Source of the DNA: Tissierella_B sp964485455
GTDB taxonomy: Bacteria > Bacillota > Clostridia > Tissierellales > Tissierellaceae
DNA: 5,979 bases
Assembly: GCA_964485455.1 (NCBI GenBank)
Contig: CAZAJU010000113.1
Coordinates: 1-5,979 of the forward strand
Reading direction: 5' to 3'
Shown: piece by piece, positions 1 to 5,979 of the stretch
Numbering within the stretch: position 1 is the stretch's first letter
How the letters are laid out: each line of letters starts with the position of its first letter
Translations under genes and position numbers: made by a program
Notes under the pieces: model-generated
Seen by the model: only the letters and a program-made list of their open reading frames with translations
Told to the model about the DNA's origin: nothing
Databases searched by the model: none

Positions 1-60
1 CTCTGGAAGGAAAATACCCAGTATCTATATGAGAATATACTCCAGCTTTTTATAAAATAA
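1..60. other. Window edge, possible end of a neighbouring gene
   Basis: This stretch lies beyond the folC terminator and is too short to assign. Plus frame 1 is open and reads LWKENTQYLYENILQLFIK, then stops at 58-60, directly before the hairpin; this could be the helical C-terminus of a gene convergent with folC. Plus frame 3 gives LEGKYPVSI and stops at 28-30, with third-position base use closer to the other genes here. The minus strand also has open frames. I cannot choose between these. Confidence 0.25.
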
Positions 61-88
61 AACCTTCTATAGTAATCTATAGAAGGTT
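45..88 (-). terminator. Rho-independent terminator of the valS-folC unit
   Basis: A perfect 12-bp inverted repeat, AACCTTCTATAG at 61-72 and CTATAGAAGGTT at 77-88, encloses a 4-base loop. On the minus strand it is followed by a T-rich tail (TTATTTTAT, then AAAAA). On the plus strand the following bases are not a T run, so it mainly serves minus-strand transcripts. The stem is AT-rich but long and perfect. The right arm (77-88) is the last four codons' worth of folC, including its TAG stop at 77-79, so the gene end and the terminator share the same bases. Confidence 0.82.
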
Positions 89-1369
89 AAATATTGTCCT
101 TACTTCTCCAATTAGATATAATGAACCTCCAAAGACAATCAAATCATCTTCATTTGCTAATTCAATAGTTTTTTGGATGGCTTTTTTTATGTCCTTTTCT
201 ACGTATATTTCAGATACATGTCGTTTAAATTCATCAGCAAGAGCCTCGGCATCAAGCTTTCTTGGCATTCTTACCTCAGTAACCACAGCTACATCAGCCA
301 AAGGTCCAAGCAAGTCTACCATATGTGTATAATCCTTATCCTTTAAAATACCAACTCCAAGGATCAATCTATTGTATTTAAACAGCTTTAATGCTCGAGC
401 TAAATGAGTTATGCCCTGAGTGTTATGAGCTCCATCGATTAGGAAAGTAGGATTTCTCTTTAAAACCTCTAATCTTCCCTTCCATTTAGTATTTATTAAA
501 CCATTATAAAGCTCTTCGTTGGATATTTTTATTAGACCCTTACTTCTTAGTACAAGAAGAGTTGTGATTGCTAGGGAAGCATTATATATCTGATATTCTC
601 CAAGCATTGATATCTTAATATCCTTAAGTTCTTCGTCCCCAAAACGGAAATCAAAGGTACTACCAAATTCAGTTTCTGATTTTATCACTATGCTATCTGC
701 AGGATCAAGATAAAATTCACCATCCATTTCCCTTGTAAGGTCCTCTAACACCTTAATAGCCTCATCCTCTTGAGGATATGACACCGTGATTCCATTTTTC
801 TTTATAATACCACCCTTTTGATATGCTATCTCAGCTATTGTATTACCTAGAATCTCAGTATGGTCATAATCTAAGGTAGTAATAATGGATGCAAGAGGAG
901 TATCTATAACATTAGTAGAGTCGTATCTTCCTCCAAGTCCAACCTCTAAAACCACATAATCACATTTCTCTTGGTTAAAATACATGAAACCAAGTGCTGT
1001 AACTATTTCAAAGGTAGTTGGATGAAGCATTCCTTCATCCACCATTTTATCCGCAGCTTCTTTTACCTTGTTTGTTATATCAGCTAGAGCCTTATCTGGT
1101 ATATCTACACCATTGATTTGAATTCTCTCGTTAAATCTTTCAAGATATGGAGATGTATACAATCCAGTCTTATATCCTGCAGTTTTTAAGCAATTTGCCA
1201 AATAGGAGGAAACCGACCCTTTACCGTTAGTTCCTGCTACATGTAGATATTTCAATCCTTTATGGGGGTTTCCTAATAGCTCCAAAAGCCTTGAAATAGA
1301 TTCAAGACCTAGTCTAGAGCCGTATTTATCCTTATCATTTATATAAGAAAGCGCCTCTTGATAATTCAT
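77..1369 (-). CDS. folC: Bifunctional folylpolyglutamate synthase / dihydrofolate synthase
   Basis: This cytoplasmic Mur-ligase-family enzyme adds glutamate to dihydropteroate and/or tetrahydrofolate using ATP, completing folate synthesis and retaining folates in the cell. The 430-residue product has the usual family length. Visible motifs are the ATP-binding loop GTNGKGS (residues 46-52), the folate-side loop TSPYLERFNERI (72-83), LEVGLGGRYDSTN (141-153), DYDHTEILG (167-175), QKGGIIK (184-190, with Lys185 as the expected carbamylated lysine) and the C-terminal-domain signature DGAHN (312-316). The ATG is chosen because AGGAGG at 1375-1380 sits 5 bases upstream. That ribosome binding site overlaps the valS stop codon, so the gene is probably co-transcribed and translationally coupled with valS. 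Whether it has both activities or only one cannot be told from sequence alone. No break or missing motif is seen. Confidence 0.96.
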   Translation of the reverse strand: MNYQEALSYINDKDKYGSRLGLESISRLLELLGNPHKGLKYLHVAGTNGKGSVSSYLANCLKTAGYKTGLYTSPYLERFNERIQINGVDIPDKALADITNKVKEAADKMVDEGMLHPTTFEIVTALGFMYFNQEKCDYVVLEVGLGGRYDSTNVIDTPLASIITTLDYDHTEILGNTIAEIAYQKGGIIKKNGITVSYPQEDEAIKVLEDLTREMDGEFYLDPADSIVIKSETEFGSTFDFRFGDEELKDIKISMLGEYQIYNASLAITTLLVLRSKGLIKISNEELYNGLINTKWKGRLEVLKRNPTFLIDGAHNTQGITHLARALKLFKYNRLILGVGILKDKDYTHMVDLLGPLADVAVVTEVRMPRKLDAEALADEFKRHVSEIYVEKDIKKAIQKTIELANEDDLIVFGGSLYLIGEVRTIFNLL

Positions 1370-1374
1370 AATTG

Positions 1375-1381
1375 CCTCCTA
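1375..1381 (-). promoter_or_regulatory. folC ribosome binding site overlapping valS stop
   Basis: On the minus strand the bases read TAGGAGG, five bases before the folC ATG. The TAG is the valS stop (1379-1381) and the AG of that stop starts AGGAGG (1375-1380). A ribosome terminating on valS therefore ends on top of the folC binding site, a geometry that favours translational coupling. No room for a separate promoter exists in the 9-base gap. Confidence 0.85.
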
Positions 1382-4030
1382 TTTGATGTTCTTTATGCTT
1401 TCAAGTCTTTCAAGAACCTTTTCAAGCATTTCCTCATATTTTCTTTGTTTTTCTTTTTCCTCTTCTACTACCTTTTCCGGAGCCTTAGCTACAAAGCCTT
1501 GATTAGAAAGCTTTCCAACTACTCTTTTAATTTCTGCTTCTAATTTTTCCTTTTCCTTTTCAAGTCTTTCAAGTTCCTTATCAAAGTCGATTAACTCCTT
1601 AAGTGGAAGGAATACTTCAGCCTTGTCAAGAACTACAGAAATGTTATCCTCACCAAGATTTTCTTTAGTATCTAGTATTTGAATTGACTCTGCACTTGCA
1701 AGATTTATAAAGTATCTCTTTCCATTTTCTAGATAGGATTTTATTTTGTCATCCCTTGTTACAAATATAGTAGTGGCTTTTCTAGATGGCGCTATATTCA
1801 TCTCTGCCCTTGCATTTCTAATGTTCTTAATAGCAGTCTTAATATATTCAATAGAAGCTTCTGAATCTTCGAATTCCAATTCTTGCTTATATTTTGGCCA
1901 TGAAGTCACTATAAGGGCATCCTTATTTCCAGGAAGGTTCTGCCAGATTTCCTCTGTAATAAATGGCATAAATGGATGTAGAAGCTTTAATATATCCTTA
2001 AGTACATATACCAGTACTTTTTGAGCTGTAATTCTACTACTCTCATCACTTCCATATAATCTGGATTTTACCATTTCTATATACCAGTCACAGTATTCAT
2101 CCCAAATAAAGTCATATACTCTTTGAGCTCCCATTCCAAGCTCATATTTATCAAGATTATCTGAAACCTCTTTTATAGTCTTATTAAGCTTAGATAATAT
2201 CCATTTGTCCTCTTCTTCTAAGGATTCTAAATCTATATTTTCAAAGCTAATACCCTCTTGAAGGTTCATAAGAACAAATCTAGTTGCATTCCAAAGCTTA
2301 TTTGCAAAGTTTCTGTTTGCTTCAACTCTTTCAGTATAGAATCTCATATCGTTTCCTGGGCTATTTCCAGTTAAGAGAGTAAATCTCAAGGCATCTGCAC
2401 CATACTCATCGATGATTTCCAATGGGTCAATTCCATTTCCAAGGCTCTTACTCATCTTTCTTCCTTGGGAATCACGAACTAAACCTGTAAGGAACACATC
2501 CTTGAATGGAACCTCTCCCATCTGCTCGATGCCTGAAAATACCATTCTAATTACCCAGAAGAAGATAATATCATAACCTGTTACAAGTACATCTGTAGGA
2601 TAGAAATATTCCAAATCAGGAGTTTTCTCAGGCCAGCCTAGTGTTGAGAATGGCCATAATGCTGATGAAAACCATGTATCAAGTGTATCTGTATCCTGTC
2701 TTACATCTGTACTTCCACATTTTGTGCATTTTTCAACAGGAGTACGTGATACCATTACCTCACCACAGGAATCACAATAATAAACAGGAAGTCTATGTCC
2801 CCACCAAAGCTGTCTAGAAATACACCAATCCTTAATATTTTCAAGCCAATGAGTATAAATCTTTCCAAACCTTTCAGGTATGAAATCCACTTCGCCCTTT
2901 TGATATGCTTCCAAAGCCGGCTTAGCCATCGGCTCCATCTTTACAAACCATTGCTTTGATATAAGCGGCTCGATTATAGTCTTACATCTCTCACAATGAC
3001 CTACAGCGTTGTCATGCTCTTTAATAGCTACTAAATAACCTTGCTCTTTTAAATCTTCAACGATTTTCTTTCTTGCATCAAATCTGCCAAGACCTGCATA
3101 ACTTCCACCATTTTCATTGATGGTTCCATCTTCATTCATCACTATATATTGACCTAAATTGTGTCTTGCCCCAACTTCAAAGTCATTAGGGTCGTGAGAT
3201 GGAGTGATTTTTACTGCTCCTGTTCCAAATTCCATTTCCACATAGCTATCAGCTATTATTGGAATTTCACGTCCAACTAATGGAAGAATAACTGTTTTGC
3301 CTATCATATCCTTGTATCTATCATCTTCAGGATTTACAGCTACAGCTAGGTCACCAAGCATAGTTTCCGGTCTTGTAGTTGCAATTTCTATATATCCATT
3401 TCCATCCTTTAGAGGATATCTAATTTGCCAAATAGATCCATGACTATCCTCATGCTCAACTTCAGCATCGGATATAGCCGTTAAACAGCTAGGACACCAG
3501 TTTATAATTCTATTTCCTCTATAGATAAGACCCTTATCATAAAGTCTAATAAATACTTCTTCTACAGCCTTACTAAGGTTTTCATCTAAGGTGAAGGCTT
3601 CTCTAGACCAATCACATGAAACCCCAAGTTTCTTAAGCTGATTCTTGATTCTTCCCCCATATAAATGTGTCCATTCCCATGCTTCCTCTAGGAATGCCTC
3701 CCTACCCATTTCTTCCTTGGATTTTCCTTCGGATTTTATCTTTTCTACAACCTTGGCTTCTGTGGAAATACTAGCGTGGTCAGTTCCCGGTAGCCAAAGT
3801 GCCTCATAACCGTCCATTCTCTTCCATCTAGTCAATACATCTTGAATAGTATTGTTTAATGCATGACCCATATGAAGGCTTCCCGTAACATTTGGTGGCG
3901 GCATCATAACGGTAAATGGTTTTTTATTCTTATCTACCTTTGGTGTAAAGTAACTATTTTCACTCCAGAACTCATAGAGCCTATCTTCAAAGTCCTTGGG
4001 ATTATACGTCTTTGGTAAATTCTCTAACAT
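1379..4030 (-). CDS. valS: Valyl-tRNA synthetase
   Basis: This class I aminoacyl-tRNA synthetase charges tRNA-Val with valine in the cytoplasm. The 883-residue length matches bacterial ValRS. Domain order is complete: N-terminal catalytic half with PPPNVTGSLHMGH (HIGH motif, HMGH at 53-56) and PGTDHASIST (81-90); CP1 editing domain (about 195-335) with ATTRPETMLGD (217-227) and SHDPNDFEVGARH, which clears mischarged threonine; paired CxxC knuckles at Cys179/182, Cys346/349, Cys419/422 and Cys435/438, consistent with zinc sites; KMSKS loop (525-529, in GRKMSKSLGN); anticodon-binding helical domain; and a charged C-terminal coiled coil from about residue 810, typical of ValRS. The valine-type motifs and the coiled-coil tail separate it from IleRS and LeuRS. 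The ATG is supported by AGGAGG at 4037-4042, 6 bases upstream. It is transcribed from its own promoter through an attenuator-like leader and is followed after 9 bases by folC. Confidence 0.98.
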   Translation of the reverse strand: MLENLPKTYNPKDFEDRLYEFWSENSYFTPKVDKNKKPFTVMMPPPNVTGSLHMGHALNNTIQDVLTRWKRMDGYEALWLPGTDHASISTEAKVVEKIKSEGKSKEEMGREAFLEEAWEWTHLYGGRIKNQLKKLGVSCDWSREAFTLDENLSKAVEEVFIRLYDKGLIYRGNRIINWCPSCLTAISDAEVEHEDSHGSIWQIRYPLKDGNGYIEIATTRPETMLGDLAVAVNPEDDRYKDMIGKTVILPLVGREIPIIADSYVEMEFGTGAVKITPSHDPNDFEVGARHNLGQYIVMNEDGTINENGGSYAGLGRFDARKKIVEDLKEQGYLVAIKEHDNAVGHCERCKTIIEPLISKQWFVKMEPMAKPALEAYQKGEVDFIPERFGKIYTHWLENIKDWCISRQLWWGHRLPVYYCDSCGEVMVSRTPVEKCTKCGSTDVRQDTDTLDTWFSSALWPFSTLGWPEKTPDLEYFYPTDVLVTGYDIIFFWVIRMVFSGIEQMGEVPFKDVFLTGLVRDSQGRKMSKSLGNGIDPLEIIDEYGADALRFTLLTGNSPGNDMRFYTERVEANRNFANKLWNATRFVLMNLQEGISFENIDLESLEEEDKWILSKLNKTIKEVSDNLDKYELGMGAQRVYDFIWDEYCDWYIEMVKSRLYGSDESSRITAQKVLVYVLKDILKLLHPFMPFITEEIWQNLPGNKDALIVTSWPKYKQELEFEDSEASIEYIKTAIKNIRNARAEMNIAPSRKATTIFVTRDDKIKSYLENGKRYFINLASAESIQILDTKENLGEDNISVVLDKAEVFLPLKELIDFDKELERLEKEKEKLEAEIKRVVGKLSNQGFVAKAPEKVVEEEKEKQRKYEEMLEKVLERLESIKNIK

Positions 4031-4152
4031 ATTCTTCCTCCTATAGTAAAATCATCGCTGTTTTGCATTTGTCATAAAAATAACCCCCCGTCTCAAACAA
4101 AGGACGAAGGGATCACAATAACACCTTAATTCCATGTTATCCATGGCTCTCT
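4031..4152 (-). promoter_or_regulatory. valS leader, reduced T-box-like attenuator
   Basis: The predicted transcript begins near 4152 with AGAGAGCC, as in the conserved AGAGAG element of T-box Stem I. It then forms a small hairpin (CCATG, loop GATAA, CATGG; 4132-4146) and runs into TTAAGGTG...ATCCCTTCGTCCTTTG, which resembles the 3' part of T-box leaders. AAGG (4124-4127) can pair with CCTT (4107-4110), competing with the terminator in the way a T-box antiterminator does. However, the canonical AGGGTGGNACCGCG is degraded: the TGGN bulge that would pair with the tRNA acceptor end reads TGTT. There is also no room for a full Stem I with a specifier loop. It is therefore either a remnant or an unrelated attenuator. 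Seen: the hairpins. Inferred: T-box ancestry. Confidence 0.5.
4074..4111 (-). terminator. Intrinsic terminator in the valS leader
   Basis: On the minus strand CCCTTCGTC (4103-4111) pairs with GACGGGGGG (4084-4092) over 9 bp, including two U-G wobbles, with a 10-base loop. TTATTTTTAT follows at once. It lies between the valS promoter and the valS start, as expected for transcription attenuation. Readthrough transcripts from pgsA would also meet it, so it can uncouple the two genes. Its 5' arm overlaps the possible antiterminator pairing. Confidence 0.75.
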
Positions 4153-4159
4153 AAACACA

Positions 4160-4188
4160 ATTATATAAATTTAGATTACCTTTGTCAA
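4160..4188 (-). promoter_or_regulatory. valS-folC promoter, consensus sigma-A type
   Basis: The minus strand has a perfect -35 TTGACA (4183-4188) and a perfect -10 TATAAT (4160-4165) separated by exactly 17 bases. The start point is predicted near 4152, eight bases past the -10. It lies between the end of pgsA and valS, so valS-folC need not depend on pgsA transcription. Such a strong promoter upstream of a terminator hairpin fits control by attenuation. Confidence 0.88.
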
Positions 4189-4201
4189 CGTAATAGAATT
4201 C

Positions 4202-4720
4202 CTAATTCTTCTTAAGATATATTTTTAAGTAATTGTAAAAAGCTACTATATTTAATAATAGCGTTATTATTAAAAAGAATCTTATGATATCAGGCGGAAG
4301 CTTCAATACAATAGTTGTAATTGATGCATAAAGGGATAATGTTGCCAATTTCCCATATCTATTTGATGGAATAACTCGTTTATCCTTGCTAAAATACATA
4401 AGGAGTCCGGCAGTTATCATCAAAATTTCCTTTATTATAATAGGCACAAGAATCCATAAAGGCACTAAACCTTTCATGGTAAAGCTAATAAGCACTGCAA
4501 AACTCATAAGCTTATCAGCAAAGGGGTCCAGGAAAGTACCCAATTTAGTAGTAAGATTATACCTTCTAGCTATAAACCCATCAAGAACATCTGAAATACC
4601 CGCTAATATGAAAATCAAACCTCCATATAGGATATTGTTCTCAATATTTGAATGAAATACCATGAGAAATACTGGTATTAAAAACAGTCTAAATATCGTT
4701 ATTAAATTTGGTATATTCAT
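4202..4720 (-). CDS. pgsA: CDP-diacylglycerol-glycerol-3-phosphate 3-phosphatidyltransferase
   Basis: This integral membrane enzyme makes phosphatidylglycerophosphate from CDP-diacylglycerol and glycerol-3-phosphate, the committed step to phosphatidylglycerol and cardiolipin. The 172-residue product carries the full CDP-alcohol phosphatidyltransferase signature D-x2-DG-x2-AR-x8-G-x3-D-x3-D: Asp44, Asp47-Gly48, Ala51-Arg52, Gly61, Asp65, Asp69. Several hydrophobic segments are present (about 5-22, 30-46, 72-110 and 125-167), as expected. The N-terminus MNIPNLITIFR is typical of PgsA. An upstream in-frame ATG at 4747 would add nine residues, but GGGGGTGAG ends 3 bases before the ATG at 4718-4720, so I take the shorter start. 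A phosphatidyltransferase-type cardiolipin synthase or another family member is possible, but the length and the GTFLDPFADK and NRYGK regions favour PgsA. The valS promoter begins just past its stop. Confidence 0.9.
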   Translation of the reverse strand: MNIPNLITIFRLFLIPVFLMVFHSNIENNILYGGLIFILAGISDVLDGFIARRYNLTTKLGTFLDPFADKLMSFAVLISFTMKGLVPLWILVPIIIKEILMITAGLLMYFSKDKRVIPSNRYGKLATLSLYASITTIVLKLPPDIIRFFLIITLLLNIVAFYNYLKIYLKKN

Positions 4721-4763
4721 TAACTCACCCCCATTTAAAGTAACCATAAAGAATGACTAGAAT

Positions 4764-4793
4764 ATTATAACAATAGGTCATATCTTACTTCAA
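4764..4793 (-). promoter_or_regulatory. Candidate pgsA promoter
   Basis: The minus strand shows TTGAAG (4788-4793) and TATAAT (4764-4769) with an 18-base spacer, about 44 bases upstream of the chosen pgsA start. The -10 is perfect and the -35 matches four of six positions. It lies in the 94-base divergent gap shared with the plus-strand lipoprotein gene. AT-rich sequence gives chance matches, so confidence is moderate. Confidence 0.5.
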
Positions 4794-4814
4794 TATTATA
4801 CAAGGAGGGATTAA

Positions 4815-5825
4815 ATGTCAAAGCTTTTTAGTAAACTAGCAATAATCCTTGTAATCATTATGGTTATGGGATTTATACTTACGGCATGTAAAAAAGAAAC
4901 GGATTTAAAAGAAATTACCTTAATTGAGGTTACTCACAGTCTATTCTATACTCCACAGTATGTGGCCATGACTCAGGGCTTCTTTGAAGATGAAGGTTTG
5001 AAGATCGATTTAGTGAATGGAAAAGGAGCAGACAAGGTAATGGCAGCTCTCATAAGTGGAGAAGCAGAAATCGGATTTATGGGGCCGGAAGCATCGGTAT
5101 ATGTTTATAACCAGGGTAGGGATGATTATGCAATCAACTTCGCACAGCTTACCCAAAGGGATGGCTCATTTTTAGTTGGCAGAGAAAAAGAGGAGAATTT
5201 CTCATGGACCAATTTAGATGGCAAGGAAATCCTAGGTGGCCGTAAGGGTGGAATGCCTCTAATGACACTTGAGTATGTAATAAAGAATAAGGGACTTAAG
5301 ATTCCAGAGGATGTAAATGTCCGTACTGATGTACAGTTTGATGTACTAGCAGGTGCTTTTGTAGCTGGTGAAGGAGACTATGTAGCATTATTTGAGCCTG
5401 TAGCATCTTCCCTCGAAAAGGAAGGAAAGGGCCATATAGTAGCTTCAATCGGAGAAGCAGGTGGTTATATTCCATATACTGCATATTCTGCTACTAAGAC
5501 ATATATGCTAGAAAATCCTGATGTAATCCAAAAGTTTACCAATGCAATATTAAAGGGAATGATCTGGGTACAAAACAATTCCACTGAAGATGTGGCTAAA
5601 GCAGTTCAGCCTCAGTTCCCTGAAACCGACCTTGAAACATTAAAAATCCTAGTAGAGAGATATAAAGCTCAAGATTCCTGGAAACCAGATTTAATCATAA
5701 CAGAGGAAGGCTTAAATCATTTAATGGATATAATGGAACTAGCAGGAGAGCTAGATAAAAGAGCTGATTATAAATCAATAGTTACTACCAAATTTGCAGA
5801 GGAAGCAATGAAAAATATCAAGTAA
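4815..5825 (+). CDS. ABC transporter substrate-binding lipoprotein (SsuA/THI5-like, NMT1 family)
   Basis: This is probably the surface-anchored binding subunit of an ABC importer of the nitrate/sulfonate/taurine/thiamine-precursor type. The 336-residue product starts with a lipoprotein signal: basic MSKLFSK, a hydrophobic stretch (8-22) and lipobox LTAC with Cys25 as the lipidation site. The mature part shows family features: FYTPQYVAMTQGFFEDEGL (44-62), a KVMAALISGEAEIGFMGPE segment (74-92) typical of the periplasmic-binding fold, and NLDGKEILGGRKGGMP (133-148) at the expected domain crossover. AAGGAGGG (4802-4809) five bases upstream fixes the ATG. The ligand cannot be predicted. No permease or ATPase gene lies next to it in the window; upstream is divergent pgsA and downstream is a repeat region. 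No good plus-strand promoter is seen in the 94-base gap: TATTAT elements occur but without a matching -35. Its stop codon lies within the first downstream repeat. Confidence 0.9.
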   Translation: MSKLFSKLAIILVIIMVMGFILTACKKETDLKEITLIEVTHSLFYTPQYVAMTQGFFEDEGLKIDLVNGKGADKVMAALISGEAEIGFMGPEASVYVYNQGRDDYAINFAQLTQRDGSFLVGREKEENFSWTNLDGKEILGGRKGGMPLMTLEYVIKNKGLKIPEDVNVRTDVQFDVLAGAFVAGEGDYVALFEPVASSLEKEGKGHIVASIGEAGGYIPYTAYSATKTYMLENPDVIQKFTNAILKGMIWVQNNSTEDVAKAVQPQFPETDLETLKILVERYKAQDSWKPDLIITEEGLNHLMDIMELAGELDKRADYKSIVTTKFAEEAMKNIK

Positions 5826-5875
5826 TAAGAAAAGCTTTTAAAGAATAATTAGATGTAGCTTTTCTTGTTACTCAT
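5821..5875. repeat. Hairpin repeat, copy 1
   Basis: This is the first of two 54-base direct copies (5822-5875 and 5926-5979; 50 of 54 bases identical). It contains a long inverted repeat: GTAATAAGAAAAGCT (5822-5836) with AGCTTTTCTTGTTAC (5857-5871), 15 bp with one G-U type pair, extended by A5821-T5872. The inner loop is 20 bases. The TAA at 5823-5825 is the stop of the lipoprotein gene, so the element abuts or supplies its end. No T run follows, so it is not a standard terminator, although the hairpin may still protect the mRNA 3' end or help termination. Confidence 0.85.
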
Positions 5876-5879
5876 CAAC

Positions 5880-5920
5880 GGAAAGTCCATAAACAGCTAA
5901 AAAATATAGTAGGACTTTCC
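5880..5920. repeat. Stem-loop between the two repeat copies
   Basis: GGAAAGTCC (5880-5888) and GGACTTTCC (5912-5920) form a perfect 9-bp inverted repeat around a 23-base A-rich loop. It fills nearly all of the 50-base spacer between the two copies and has a different sequence, so hairpins alternate A-B-A. Function unknown. It lacks a T tract on either strand. Confidence 0.75.
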
Positions 5921-5925
5921 TATTC

Positions 5926-5979
5926 GTAATAAGAAAAGATTCTAAAGAATCATTAGGTGTAGCTTTTCTTGTTACTCAT
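5926..5979. repeat. Hairpin repeat, copy 2
   Basis: Second copy of the 54-base element, starting 104 bases after copy 1 and ending exactly at the window edge. The outer stem is 13 bp (GTAATAAGAAAAG at 5926-5938 with CTTTTCTTGTTAC at 5963-5975). Differences from copy 1 are at 5939, 5942, 5951 and 5957. Three of these bear on folding: they lose the inner part of the long stem but create a perfect inner hairpin, GATTC-TAAA-GAATC (5938-5951). The array may continue past the window. Confidence 0.85.

Noticed and set aside
1..45. Riboswitch-like CTGG/CCAG pairing on the minus strand downstream of the folC terminator.
   Set aside because: Only a 4-5 bp stem with a truncated context at the window edge; no conserved core of a known riboswitch class could be recognised.
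1358..2024. Plus-strand open frames of 61 and 92 codons (1358-1543 and 1746-2024).
   Set aside because: They lie antisense inside valS and lack convincing ribosome binding sites; the Phe-rich and low-complexity composition is the mirror of the Lys/Glu-rich coiled coil.
4052..4144. A 30-codon minus-strand frame through the valS leader and its terminator (starts MDNMELRCYC), as a possible leader peptide for translational attenuation.
   Set aside because: Only two valine codons and no run of them, a start about 8 bases from the predicted 5' end with only a weak, badly spaced AGAGAG upstream, and the frame runs through the terminator. It is more simply read as chance.
4386..4655. Plus-strand 89-codon frame opposite pgsA.
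   Set aside because: Antisense shadow of a gene with a perfect family signature; no supporting start signal.
4718..4747. Longer pgsA start at 4747, adding nine residues.
   Set aside because: The extension covers the strong GGGGGTGAG ribosome binding site of the internal ATG, and the family N-terminus begins at that ATG.
5296..5484. Minus-strand 62-codon frame opposite the lipoprotein gene.
   Set aside because: Antisense shadow with His/Leu-rich composition and no start signal.
5822..5979. CRISPR array reading of the repeat-spacer-repeat layout.
   Set aside because: The repeats are 54 bases and differ at four positions, the 50-base spacer is itself a stem-loop, only two copies are seen and no cas gene is present.

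Overview
The window is AT-rich, with strong AGGAGG-type ribosome binding sites, consensus sigma-A-type promoters, U-tract hairpin terminators and a T-box-like leader before an aminoacyl-tRNA synthetase gene. Together these suggest a low-GC Bacillota, most likely a clostridial or related anaerobic lineage. That assignment is inference from composition and gene style; no marker gene for taxonomy is present.

Layout. Bases 1-60 are the edge of an unidentified neighbour. From about 45 to 4793 lies a minus-strand block read right to left: pgsA (phosphatidylglycerophosphate synthase), then valS (valyl-tRNA synthetase), then folC (folylpolyglutamate/dihydrofolate synthase), closed by a hairpin terminator whose stem includes the last folC codons. 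valS and folC form a tight pair: the valS stop overlaps the folC ribosome binding site. pgsA is separated from valS by about 310 bases of non-coding sequence and 5' leader, which hold a near-perfect promoter, a short leader and a terminator hairpin. The leader looks like a T-box riboswitch that has lost most of its Stem I. From 4815 the plus strand carries a divergent gene for a lipoprotein of the SsuA/THI5-like (NMT1) ABC-transporter substrate-binding family, with no permease or ATPase gene visible.

The right edge (5822-5979) is the least ordinary stretch. Two 54-base copies (50/54 identical, 104 bases apart) of a long hairpin element flank a different 9-bp stem-loop. The first copy starts at the stop codon of the lipoprotein gene, and the second runs exactly to the window end, so the array may continue.

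The three minus-strand genes are housekeeping functions (membrane phospholipid synthesis, tRNA charging, folate metabolism) and do not form one pathway. valS-folC adjacency is common in Bacillota. No complete new system is visible; the two items worth following up are the repeat array and the reduced T-box-like leader.
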